From: Chloroflexota bacterium
GTDB lineage: Bacteria; Chloroflexota; Limnocylindria; Limnocylindrales; CSP1-4
Direction of reading: 5' to 3'
Length of the DNA: 6,531 nt
NCBI GenBank assembly: GCA_021790715.1
Contig: JAJYGK010000215.1
Span: 1 to 6,531 of the forward strand
Shown in pieces: positions 1 to 5,829 of this stretch. The notes below the pieces were generated by a model. It did not search any database. It was not told where the DNA came from and was given only the letters and a program-made list of their open reading frames with translations. Numbering within the stretch: position 1 is the first letter of the stretch; every line of letters starts with the position of its first letter. The position numbers were made by a program, and so were the translations under genes.

Positions 1-164
1 GCGAGCGCCGGCAGTCCGGGGGGAATCGTAGACCGCCCGGTCCGGTTCCCGGGGCCCCGGCGCGCGACCCGCGGCAGCGCCCGCGCCGGGTTGCAGGGAG
101 CGGCCGGCCGAACCGGTGGAGCGGGCTCCGAACGCAACGGATCCGGGCCGCCGCGACGACCGCG
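1..164. other. Left-edge intergenic stretch with no supported gene
   Basis: This stretch lies downstream of the minus-strand membrane protein gene that ends at 165. I see no coding region with a family signature. The long open frames that cross it are antisense to the genes on the right and reflect the high GC content. It contains several self-complementary G/C runs: a 12-bp palindrome at 49-60, a 10-bp palindrome at 101-110, and an imperfect hairpin with arms at 67-73 and 84-91. Any of these could help end transcription arriving from the minus-strand genes, but no T-tract follows them, so no terminator is called. Confidence 0.45.
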
Positions 165-539
165 TCAGCGCTGGATGCTCAGGCTCACCTCGACGAAGGC
201 GGCCATCACGATGACGAAGAGGGCGATCGGGGGACTGAACGCGTGCTGGGTGCGGAGCGCGACGAGCATGGTCACGACCAGCCAGACCCAGGCGCCACGC
301 CGCACCGCACGGGCCCAGTCGCCCGGCCGTGCCACCCGGCGCCGCCGGCTGAAGACGGCCAGCCACGCCAGCGGGACGGTGGACACACCGCACGCCACGC
401 CGATGAGGATCGCCCCCGCGATCTGCACCTCGGGGCGGCCGGTGGGCGAGACGGTGGTGACCATGACGGCGACCACGAACCAGCTCGCGACGGCGATCGC
501 GATGAGCACGATGGCAGTGAGGCGGTCGCGCTGCGGCAT
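165..539 (-). CDS. Four-helix integral membrane protein of unknown function
   Basis: The 124-residue product is not recognised as a named family. Hydrophobic segments lie at about residues 8-29, 39-63, 82-96 and 102-119. A strongly basic loop (RRRR at 65-68, more Arg to 81) between helices 2 and 3 predicts, by the positive-inside rule, that both ends and this loop are cytoplasmic. No catalytic motif, metal-binding cluster or signal peptidase site is visible. The ATG is preceded by AGGAG 4 nt upstream (544-548), a little close, and GGGAG 11 nt upstream, so the start is well supported; the stop is TGA. The gene begins 57 bp after the helicase-nuclease stop on the same strand with no clear terminator between them, so it is probably the second gene of a two-gene transcript. 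That link alone does not imply a DNA-repair role. Codon use matches the neighbours. Confidence 0.75.
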   Translation of the reverse strand: MPQRDRLTAIVLIAIAVASWFVVAVMVTTVSPTGRPEVQIAGAILIGVACGVSTVPLAWLAVFSRRRRVARPGDWARAVRRGAWVWLVVTMLVALRTQHAFSPPIALFVIVMAAFVEVSLSIQR

Positions 540-596
540 CTCGCTCCTGGCTCCCGGCGCCGGCCCGGACGTGCCGGGCGGTCGGCCGGCCCGAGT

Positions 597-3500
597 CTAC
601 GCGGCGCTCGCGGGGCAGATCTCCCGGAACGGGCAGTACCGGCACGTCACGGGATCCGGGCGCGCGTCGAACGCGTCCGAGCGGATTCCCGCGGCCGCCT
701 CCCCGATCCGGCCCGCGGCACGATCGAGCCGGGCGGGCTCCGGCGCGACGCTGCCCGTCACGCCGGAATCCAGGAACGCGAGCTCGGTTGCCACCGGGAG
801 CGCACCGTCCCGCTCGCGCCACGCCATCGCGTACAGGGCGAGCTGCAGCGACTCGCGTGCCCGTTCGCGCGCCCGCGCCGGCTCCCGCACGTCGCTCGAC
901 TTGAAGTCCGTCACGACGACCCCGTGCGGCGACTCGTCCACGCGGTCGAACCGGCCCTGCAGCCGGATCCCGCCGAGCGAGACGGAGAACGGCTCCTCCA
1001 CGGCGATGGGGCGGCGCGCCGAGCGCAGCGCCGCGACGCGGAACCGCACGAGGGCCTCGCGACCGGCGGCCAGCCGCGCCTCCTCGTGCTCCCGGGAGAG
1101 GAACCCGAGCCCGGACCAGGCATGCGCGAACGCGTCGAGGATCCCCGCCTCGGACAGCGGCCGGCCCTGGATCTGGCTCCGCCCGAAGGCCGCCACGGCG
1201 TCGTGGAGTGCGATCCCGTACGTCACCGCGTGGTGCGGCGGCGTGGGCAGGCGGAGGACGTGGCGGTACCGGTACCGAGCCGGGCAGGCCAGGTACTCGT
1301 CGATCTGCGTGAAGCTGAGGACCGAGGGCGCGCGCGGGGCACGCGACCCGGCCGGCTCCGGATCGGGCGCCGCGAAGCGCGCCAGCCGGGCCGCAGCGAG
1401 GCCGGTGACGCTCCCCGCGGTGACCCCGCCCGTGTCCCGTCCCGGACGCGCCGTGACCGGCTCGTCGGCGGCGCGTGGCCCGGTCCGGACGGCGGGCGGC
1501 AGGTCGAGCGCCTCCGCCACGAACGGCGAGACGTGCCGCAGCCGGCGGCCGCCGGTGTCGGCCGCGCTCGTCAGCACGAGCTCGTCCCGGGCACGTGTCA
1601 TCGCCACGTAGCACAGCCGTCGTTCCTCCGCGACCGCGTCGTCGCGGTCCGTCCCGCCCGGCCCGCCGGCCCCGCCGAGTCCCTCCGGCAGCGACAGCGC
1701 CTCGCGCCGCGAGCGGACCGGGAAGCGGCCGTCGGCCAGGCCGGCGACGAAGACGACCCGGAACTCGAGGCCCTTGGCCTTGTGCACGGTCAGCACCGAG
1801 ACGGCCTCGCCTTCGTCCTCCGGTGCCGCCGCCGGGTCGTCGCCGGCGTCCACGAGCGTGGCGAGGTGCGGTGCCAGGAACGGCACCCGCGGATCGGACA
1901 GCAGGTCACACTGCCGCCGCACGATCTCGAAGAACCGCGCGACGTCGACCGCGTCGGCGGCGCTCTCCGGCCGACCGGCCAGCGTGGCGAGGGTCCCGCT
2001 GCGACGCAGGAAGTCGTACAGGACCTCACCGGCCGGTCGCCGGTGAGACAGCGCGATGGCCGCGCGGAGGTCGGCCACCAGGCGCTCGACGGCGCCCGCG
2101 GCGTCCGCGGACACGTCGCGGCGATCCCCGGACGCCACCTCCTCGAGGACCGTCCAGAGTGAGGCATGCCTCCGTCGTGCAGCCTCGAGCAGGCGCGACA
2201 GCTCACCCCCGCCCAGCCGGTACGGCTCGGCCGTGGCGAGGGCGTAGACGTCGACGGTCGAATCCGGGTTGGCCACCGCGCGGAGCAGTGCCAGGAGGCG
2301 CCGGACGGGCGGACGGCCGTACAGCCCCGAGGCCCCGCTGAACCGCCACGCGACGCCCTGCATGTTGAGCGACCGCAGGATGGGATCGGCGTCCGCGTTG
2401 GCCCGCACGAGCACGCCGATCTCGCGGGGCGGAATCCCGTGGCGGATACGGGCGGCGACCTCGGCAGCGACGAAGTCCGCCTCATCCGCCGCGGTGGCAA
2501 ACACGCGGTGCAGCACGGGCTGGGGCCGTCGCGCGCGTCGGACGGCCACCAGGCGCTTGTCGAGCCCCTCGCGCACCTCGAGCCGGTCCGGGTCGTTGTG
2601 CAGGATCAGGCGACGCGCGGCCTCGAGGACGGGGGCCCGGGAGCGGTGATTCCGCCGCAGCACCACGACCCGCGCACCGAACCGCCGCCGGAACTCCAGG
2701 ATGTTCCGTACCGCGGCCCCGCGGAACGCGTAGATCGCCTGGTCGTCATCCCCGACGACCGTGAGGTTGCCCCGCTCCCCGGCCAGCAGCGCGAGGAGCT
2801 CGAGCTGGGCTCGGTTCGTGTCCTGGAACTCGTCCACCAGCACGTACCGGTACCGCCGCCGGAGCCGCTCGCGCACGGCCGGATGCTCGCGCAGGAGACG
2901 CACCGCGAGGTGCACCTGGTCCCCGAAGTCGACGCACCCCGCTGCCGCGAGCAGCTGCTGGTATCGCGCGTACGCCGTGGCGATCTCTACCTGGTTGCGC
3001 GCCTCCTCGATCGCCGCCGGATCAGGCCCCGGGATGGACGATTCGGCCGTCGCGAGCAGCTGGCGGGCGTGCACGAGGTACGTCTCGGCATCCACGTCCT
3101 CGTCCTTGGCGCGGCTGAACAGGCCGATCAGCGCGTCCAGGAAGCGCGTCGGGTCCCCCAGCGGGCGATACCGATCGAGCCCCAGCTCGAACAGGTGCTC
3201 GCGCAGGAAGACGACCGCCTCCGGCCGCGTCAGGACGCGCGGATCCGACGGAAGCCCGAGCTCGAACGCGAACTCGCGAAGCACGCGGTCGCCGAAGGCG
3301 TGGAACGTGTGGATGGCCGTGTCGACGTAGCCGTACGGCACGAGCGCGTCGACCCGTGCCTGCATCTCGTCGGCGGCACGGTCGGTGAACGTGAGGGCGA
3401 GGATCTCGGACGGGCGCGCGCGGCGCGTGGCGATGAGCCAGGCGACCCGGCGGGTGATCACGCGCGTCTTGCCGGTGCCCGCGCCGGCGACGACCAGGAG

Positions 3501-3719
3501 CGGCCCCTCCCCGTGCGTGACGGCACGACGCTGGGCCGCGTCCAGCCCCTGGAGCAGGCCTCCGGCGGCGCTCGTCACCTCCGCCGCCTCCGCCGCCTCC
3601 GCCACCGCGGCCGCCCCGGCCGCCCCGGCCGCCTCGGTCGCCTCGGTCACCCCGGCCGCCTCGCGGAGGTTCCCCGCGCCCGTCGCCTCGTCGCTGATGG
3701 CCGTCTCGGTGTGGATCAC
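597..3719 (-). CDS. UvrD/AdnAB-like superfamily 1 DNA helicase fused to a RecB-type Fe-S nuclease
   Basis: This 1040-residue protein should unwind DNA using ATP and cut single strands, as in double-strand break resection or repair. The helicase motifs are intact: Q motif (Q63), Walker A AGAGTGKT (78-85), motif Ia TFTDRAADEM (110-119), motif II VDEFQDT (295-301), motif III GDDDQAIYAFRG (323-334), motif IV RRNHRS (355-360), motif V TVHKAKGLEF (644-653) and motif VI LCYVAMTRAR (702-711). A Pro/Ala/Gly-rich linker (about 740-798) leads to a PD-(D/E)XK domain with H839, D925 in GRFDRVD, D938 and K940 in DFK, and QLALYAM (959-965). C812 plus C1026, C1029 and C1035 (C-x2-C-x5-C at the C-terminus) match the Fe-S arrangement of AddB and Cas4-type nucleases. 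Mycobacterial AdnA and AdnB have a similar length and domain order but work as a pair; no second subunit is adjacent. Start: the longest frame begins at GTG 3719 without a good Shine-Dalgarno. Residues 21-47 are a tandem repeat, and a GTG at 3578 (residue 48) with GGAGG 8 nt upstream is a strong alternative, giving 993 residues and placing the Q-motif glutamine at position 16, near where E. coli UvrD has it. The stop is TAG. Helicase-nuclease assignment is near certain; the exact subfamily is not. Confidence 0.95.
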   Translation of the reverse strand: MIHTETAISDEATGAGNLREAAGVTEATEAAGAAGAAAVAEAAEAAEVTSAAGGLLQGLDAAQRRAVTHGEGPLLVVAGAGTGKTRVITRRVAWLIATRRARPSEILALTFTDRAADEMQARVDALVPYGYVDTAIHTFHAFGDRVLREFAFELGLPSDPRVLTRPEAVVFLREHLFELGLDRYRPLGDPTRFLDALIGLFSRAKDEDVDAETYLVHARQLLATAESSIPGPDPAAIEEARNQVEIATAYARYQQLLAAAGCVDFGDQVHLAVRLLREHPAVRERLRRRYRYVLVDEFQDTNRAQLELLALLAGERGNLTVVGDDDQAIYAFRGAAVRNILEFRRRFGARVVVLRRNHRSRAPVLEAARRLILHNDPDRLEVREGLDKRLVAVRRARRPQPVLHRVFATAADEADFVAAEVAARIRHGIPPREIGVLVRANADADPILRSLNMQGVAWRFSGASGLYGRPPVRRLLALLRAVANPDSTVDVYALATAEPYRLGGGELSRLLEAARRRHASLWTVLEEVASGDRRDVSADAAGAVERLVADLRAAIALSHRRPAGEVLYDFLRRSGTLATLAGRPESAADAVDVARFFEIVRRQCDLLSDPRVPFLAPHLATLVDAGDDPAAAPEDEGEAVSVLTVHKAKGLEFRVVFVAGLADGRFPVRSRREALSLPEGLGGAGGPGGTDRDDAVAEERRLCYVAMTRARDELVLTSAADTGGRRLRHVSPFVAEALDLPPAVRTGPRAADEPVTARPGRDTGGVTAGSVTGLAAARLARFAAPDPEPAGSRAPRAPSVLSFTQIDEYLACPARYRYRHVLRLPTPPHHAVTYGIALHDAVAAFGRSQIQGRPLSEAGILDAFAHAWSGLGFLSREHEEARLAAGREALVRFRVAALRSARRPIAVEEPFSVSLGGIRLQGRFDRVDESPHGVVVTDFKSSDVREPARARERARESLQLALYAMAWRERDGALPVATELAFLDSGVTGSVAPEPARLDRAAGRIGEAAAGIRSDAFDARPDPVTCRYCPFREICPASAA
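3580..3660. repeat. Nine-copy 9-bp imperfect tandem repeat at the helicase 5' end
   Basis: Nine consecutive 9-bp units tile this stretch without a gap. On the plus strand they are TCCGCCGCC twice, TCCGCCACC, GCGGCCGCC, CCGGCCGCC twice, TCGGTCGCC, TCGGTCACC and CCGGCCGCC. If translated in the helicase frame they encode nine tripeptides of the form AA(E/G) or a close variant (AAG, VTE, ATE, AAG, AAG, AAA, VAE, AAE, AAE; residues 21-47). The unit length is a multiple of three, so gain or loss of copies would keep the frame. The array stops exactly at the alternative GTG start at 3576-3578. Confidence 0.9.
3587..3591 (-). promoter_or_regulatory. Candidate Shine-Dalgarno for an internal helicase start at 3578
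   Basis: On the minus strand GGAGG occurs here, 8 nt before a GTG at 3578-3576 that is in frame with the helicase. A start here would exclude the low-complexity repeat, while the longest-frame GTG at 3719 has only GC-rich sequence upstream. Caution: GGAGG is part of the 9-bp repeat unit, so it recurs by construction and may not be a selected ribosome binding site. Confidence 0.45.
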
Positions 3720-3839
3720 GGCGCCACGGTGACAGCCCGCCGTGCCACCTTGTGCGTCACGGCGTATCGGAACGGGTTATCCTAGCCGCCGGGCGGCGTT
3801 CCCCCGCTCGCCGGTCCCACACACGAGGTCCCTCCGTCG
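3720..3839. promoter_or_regulatory. Divergent intergenic region between helicase and tail-anchored protein genes
   Basis: The two flanking genes are transcribed away from each other, so both promoters should lie here (or extend into 3579-3719 if the helicase starts at 3578). A relatively AT-rich patch at 3777-3784 reads TATCCT on the plus strand (3778-3783) and TAGGAT on the minus strand. Each matches a sigma-70-type -10 hexamer at four of six positions, but neither has a convincing -35 at the right distance. Just downstream on the plus strand, GCCGC (3785-3789) and GCGGC (3793-3797) form a small inverted repeat. The divergent layout is certain; the hexamers are tentative. Confidence 0.4.
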
Positions 3840-4190
3840 ATGAGCAAGCGCCCGCGCGCCACGCGGTCAACCAAGCGATCGCGACCCCAGTCGGCGCCGT
3901 CCGCGCGCCCGGCCGCGCCGCGCCCGACCATCCCGGCCGAGACCGCAGCGGCGGTCGCGACTCTCGACCCCGCTCCCCAGGCGGCCGCCGTCACGCCGCG
4001 CCCGGCAACGGCTCGCTCGCAGGCCCGCTCCGCGCAGCGGTCGGCCGGCGTCCTCGCCCAGAAGGCCTCCGAGGAGTACGTCTACGTCGCCCGCGACCTG
4101 CGGCGCATCGGGACGTACGCGGCGTTCGTGGTGGTCTTCCTCGCGCTCGTGTGGGTCCTGGTCGACCTCCTGCACGTCATCGCCATCTGA
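3840..4190 (+). CDS. Small basic protein with a C-terminal membrane anchor, function unknown
   Basis: The 116-residue product has three parts. Residues 1-66 are rich in Arg, Lys, Pro, Ala and Ser and probably disordered. A charged segment at about 76-90 (EEYVYVARDLRRI) may be an amphipathic helix lying against the membrane. One hydrophobic helix follows at about 91-113, ending three residues before the C-terminus. No signal peptide is present, so the predicted layout is a cytoplasmic basic tail anchored at the C-terminus. The basic tail could bind nucleic acid or acidic lipid head groups, but this is inference. The ATG has only a GAGG at 3825-3828, 11 nt upstream, as a possible ribosome binding site. 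The gene is transcribed divergently from the helicase-nuclease and converges on the GT87 gene, so it looks monocistronic. I do not recognise the family. It is considered real because of its typical codon use, clean divergent and convergent boundaries and sensible protein architecture. Confidence 0.75.
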   Translation: MSKRPRATRSTKRSRPQSAPSARPAAPRPTIPAETAAAVATLDPAPQAAAVTPRPATARSQARSAQRSAGVLAQKASEEYVYVARDLRRIGTYAAFVVVFLALVWVLVDLLHVIAI

Positions 4191-4196
4191 TCGCGC

Positions 4197-4218
4197 GCCG
4201 GCGGCCGCGTGCGCCGGC
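4197..4218. terminator. Hairpin between convergent genes, possible bidirectional terminator
   Basis: GCCGGCG (4197-4203) and CGCCGGC (4212-4218) form a perfect 7-bp stem around an 8-nt loop. The hairpin sits within the 33 bp that separate the TGA at 4188-4190 from the minus-strand TGA at 4224-4226, where it could serve both genes. There is no T-tract on either side, so it is not a canonical intrinsic terminator. In such a GC-rich sequence a stem of this length could also arise by chance. Confidence 0.45.
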
Positions 4219-4223
4219 AGCCC

Positions 4224-5636
4224 TCACGATCGCGCAGCCGCCGCCGTCTCCTCCTCTGGCTCCGCGTCGCCTCCGTCGTCGGCGGCCGGCCACGGGCCGG
4301 CGGCCGGTCCCAGCGGATGCCAGGGCTCTCCGGCCCGGTGCCGGGTCCACGCGACGGCGAGGGGCAGCGCGCCCAGCAGCATGACGAGCTGCCATCCCGG
4401 CCCGGTGTTGAGGAGCGACGTCAGGCCCACGGCCGTCCACAGCAGCGGCGCGCCCAGCATGAGGAACGCGGGCGCGGCGACGATGAATCCGTGCGCCCAC
4501 AGCACCGGCGAGACGGCCGTCGAGGCCAGTCCGAGCGCCGCCAGGCCGCGGCGGCCGCGGTACCGGAGCGCGAGCACGACCGCGATCCCCGCCACCAGCA
4601 GGAACGCCCCGTAGGGCAGCAGGTGCGAGAGCGAGGCGCCGTAGAGGCCAGGCATGATCGCCTGCGACTGCCGGTACGCGACGAGCGCCCCGAGCCATTG
4701 CATCCAGCGATCCAGGCCCGTCAGCGGGAGCGTGCCGATCACCAGCGCCAGCAGCACGCTGACGCCGACCGCCAGCTGCCGCCAGCGGCCGGTGCGCAGC
4801 ACCCACAGCGCGGGGATCGCGTCCTGCGGCTTGATCACCGGCCCGAGCACGAGCGACCAGCCCAGGCTCGGCCCCAGCGCGAACAGCGCAGCTGCCGGAA
4901 CCGCAACGTTGCCGACGTAGAGCCCCACGAAGACGGGCGGCCAGGCGATGGCGGCCAGCGCCCATGCCCAGGAGAGACCGAAGCGGCGCAGGGCGAGGAG
5001 CACCGCCAGGGCCGAGAACGCGACCCACCCCGCCGCGGCGATCGGCTCGGGCGGCACGGCCAGCATGGCGGCGAACGGCAGCGTCGGCGGCGGGTAGAGG
5101 TAGGGAAGATCGCCCGGGTTGGCCGGGTAGGCGTGCAGGGGGGCCGCGAGGTAGACGGGAGCGGCGGCCAGGAACGCGGCGCCGGCGTGCCGGTAGATCA
5201 GGAAGTCGCGGACAGGCTCCCCGGCGAACACGAGGACGTCCGTCAGCGCACAGGCGGCGGCGGCCTCGATCGCCAGGAAGGGCGCCACAGTGAGACGCGC
5301 CCGTTCGACCCGTGCCACCGCCGCGAGCGTCAGCGTGCCCAGGACCACCAGGGCGAGCCACAGCTCGTCGTAGGGAGCGCCGAGCACCCGGCGCGGCCAG
5401 TCCTGGTACAGGATGAGGGCGCCGAGGCCGACGGGCAGCCCCCAGGCCGCGATGCGCAGCGCCACGGGCACGACCCGACGGACGAGGTCCGGGATCCACG
5501 CGGCCCGGTCCCCGCCGCGGAAGCCGGGCGTCGCCCCCGCGGCCGCCCAGGCCGCATCCGACCTCTCCGCGTCTGCCCAGTCCGCGTCGGCCCAGTCTGA
5601 TCGCGCTCCGCCCGTCGCGCCGGTCCCCTCTCGCAT
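4224..5636 (-). CDS. GT87 (DUF2029) family polytopic membrane glycosyltransferase
   Basis: This 470-residue protein resembles GT-C fold enzymes of family GT87, which includes mycobacterial polyprenol-phosphomannose-dependent alpha-mannosyltransferases such as PimE. Members transfer a sugar from a lipid-phosphate donor to glycolipid or glycan acceptors on the outer face of the membrane. Hydrophobic segments starting near residue 56 and recurring to about 430 suggest 10-12 membrane helices. Family-like landmarks are DFLIYRHAG (144-152), where D144 follows the early helices as in GT-C catalytic loops; YPPPTLPF (181-188); VGNVAV (241-246); IKPQDAIPALWVLRTGRWR (268-286); and SPVLWAHGF (376-384). 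The donor sugar and acceptor cannot be read from the sequence. The C-terminal tail (about 431-470) is hydrophilic and acidic. The N-terminal 40 residues are low-complexity with a pentapeptide repeat (residues 14-33). The ATG has only a weak AGGG upstream, but TAGGGT on the minus strand (5643-5648) ends 6 nt before it, so translation may be leaderless. The gene faces the lipoprotein hydrolase gene across a divergent control region. Confidence 0.85.
   Translation of the reverse strand: MREGTGATGGARSDWADADWADAERSDAAWAAAGATPGFRGGDRAAWIPDLVRRVVPVALRIAAWGLPVGLGALILYQDWPRRVLGAPYDELWLALVVLGTLTLAAVARVERARLTVAPFLAIEAAAACALTDVLVFAGEPVRDFLIYRHAGAAFLAAAPVYLAAPLHAYPANPGDLPYLYPPPTLPFAAMLAVPPEPIAAAGWVAFSALAVLLALRRFGLSWAWALAAIAWPPVFVGLYVGNVAVPAAALFALGPSLGWSLVLGPVIKPQDAIPALWVLRTGRWRQLAVGVSVLLALVIGTLPLTGLDRWMQWLGALVAYRQSQAIMPGLYGASLSHLLPYGAFLLVAGIAVVLALRYRGRRGLAALGLASTAVSPVLWAHGFIVAAPAFLMLGAPLLWTAVGLTSLLNTGPGWQLVMLLGALPLAVAWTRHRAGEPWHPLGPAAGPWPAADDGGDAEPEEETAAAARS
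5539..5598. repeat. Four-unit degenerate 15-bp tandem repeat in the GT87 5' coding end
   Basis: Four consecutive 15-bp units lie here. The two nearest the start codon are almost identical on the plus strand: GCGTCTGCCCAGTCC (5569-5583) and GCGTCGGCCCAGTCT (5584-5598). The other two (5539-5553 and 5554-5568) are diverged. In the minus-strand gene they encode the pentapeptides DWADA, DWADA, ERSDA and AWAAA at residues 14-33, before the first membrane helix. The unit length keeps the reading frame. Confidence 0.75.
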
Positions 5637-5713
5637 GGCGGGACCCTATGTGACGGGAAGGAGCCCGCACGTCGCAGGGATCCCGCCACACCTTGCTGCC
5701 CCGCTGCGGTCCT

Positions 5714-5727
5714 GCGATCCGGATCGC
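5714..5727. promoter_or_regulatory. Perfect 14-bp palindrome, candidate operator
   Basis: GCGATCCGGATCGC is a perfect inverted repeat with no spacer, roughly in the middle of the divergent gap between the two envelope genes. Its symmetry suits a dimeric DNA-binding regulator acting on one or both genes. In a sequence this rich in G and C a few such palindromes per window are expected by chance, so location is the main argument. No regulator gene is next to it. Confidence 0.35.
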
Positions 5728-5819
5728 GGTGGTGCCGGCGCAACGACCCGACATGCCGTGCGACGTCGCCGAACGACCGGACCGTCTACGCTGGCGTGAG
5801 CCTTCCGGCTCGCCCGCGT

Positions 5820-5823
5820 GGAG
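5820..5823 (+). promoter_or_regulatory. Shine-Dalgarno supporting a TTG start for the lipoprotein hydrolase
   Basis: GGAG lies 6 nt upstream of TTG 5830-5832. It is the best ribosome binding site in front of any possible start of this frame, whose upstream limit is a TGA at 5797-5799. The competing GTG at 5818 overlaps it, and a GTG at 5887 has no purine-rich run upstream. Confidence 0.55.
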
Positions 5824-5829
5824 CAAGCA

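Larger units (their letters stand above)
5637..5829. promoter_or_regulatory. Divergent control region between GT87 and lipoprotein hydrolase genes
   Basis: This 193-bp gap separates two genes transcribed away from each other and must hold both promoters. On the minus strand TAGGGT (5643-5648) ends 6 nt before the GT87 ATG, the spacing expected for a leaderless transcript. On the plus strand TACGCT (5787-5792) is a possible -10 for the hydrolase gene, about 37 nt before its TTG. Neither has a recognisable -35. I see no convincing small gene in the gap. Confidence 0.45.

Noticed and set aside
1..31. Tail of a plus-strand gene ending at a TAG at 29-31
   Set aside because: Only about nine codons are visible, with no recognisable signature; any frame in such sequence could give the same picture.
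67..91. Terminator hairpin for the minus-strand transcript
   Set aside because: The stem is bulged and G/C-only, and no T-tract follows in the direction of transcription. Comparable structures are common in sequence of this composition.
3580..3660. The 9-bp repeat array as a CRISPR-like structure
   Set aside because: The units are 9 bp with no spacers between them, so this is a simple tandem repeat.
165..3719. Helicase-nuclease plus membrane protein as a new phage defence system
   Set aside because: The helicase-nuclease fits a repair-type AdnAB/UvrD-nuclease reading, and no integrase, toxin, methylase or sensor domain is nearby. The pairing alone does not support a defence claim.
2166..3785. 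Long plus-strand open frames opposite the helicase gene (for example 2166-3785 and 243-2162)
   Set aside because: They lie antisense to a gene with all helicase and nuclease motifs intact, and their products are low-complexity Arg/Pro/Ala/Gly sequences without recognisable motifs.
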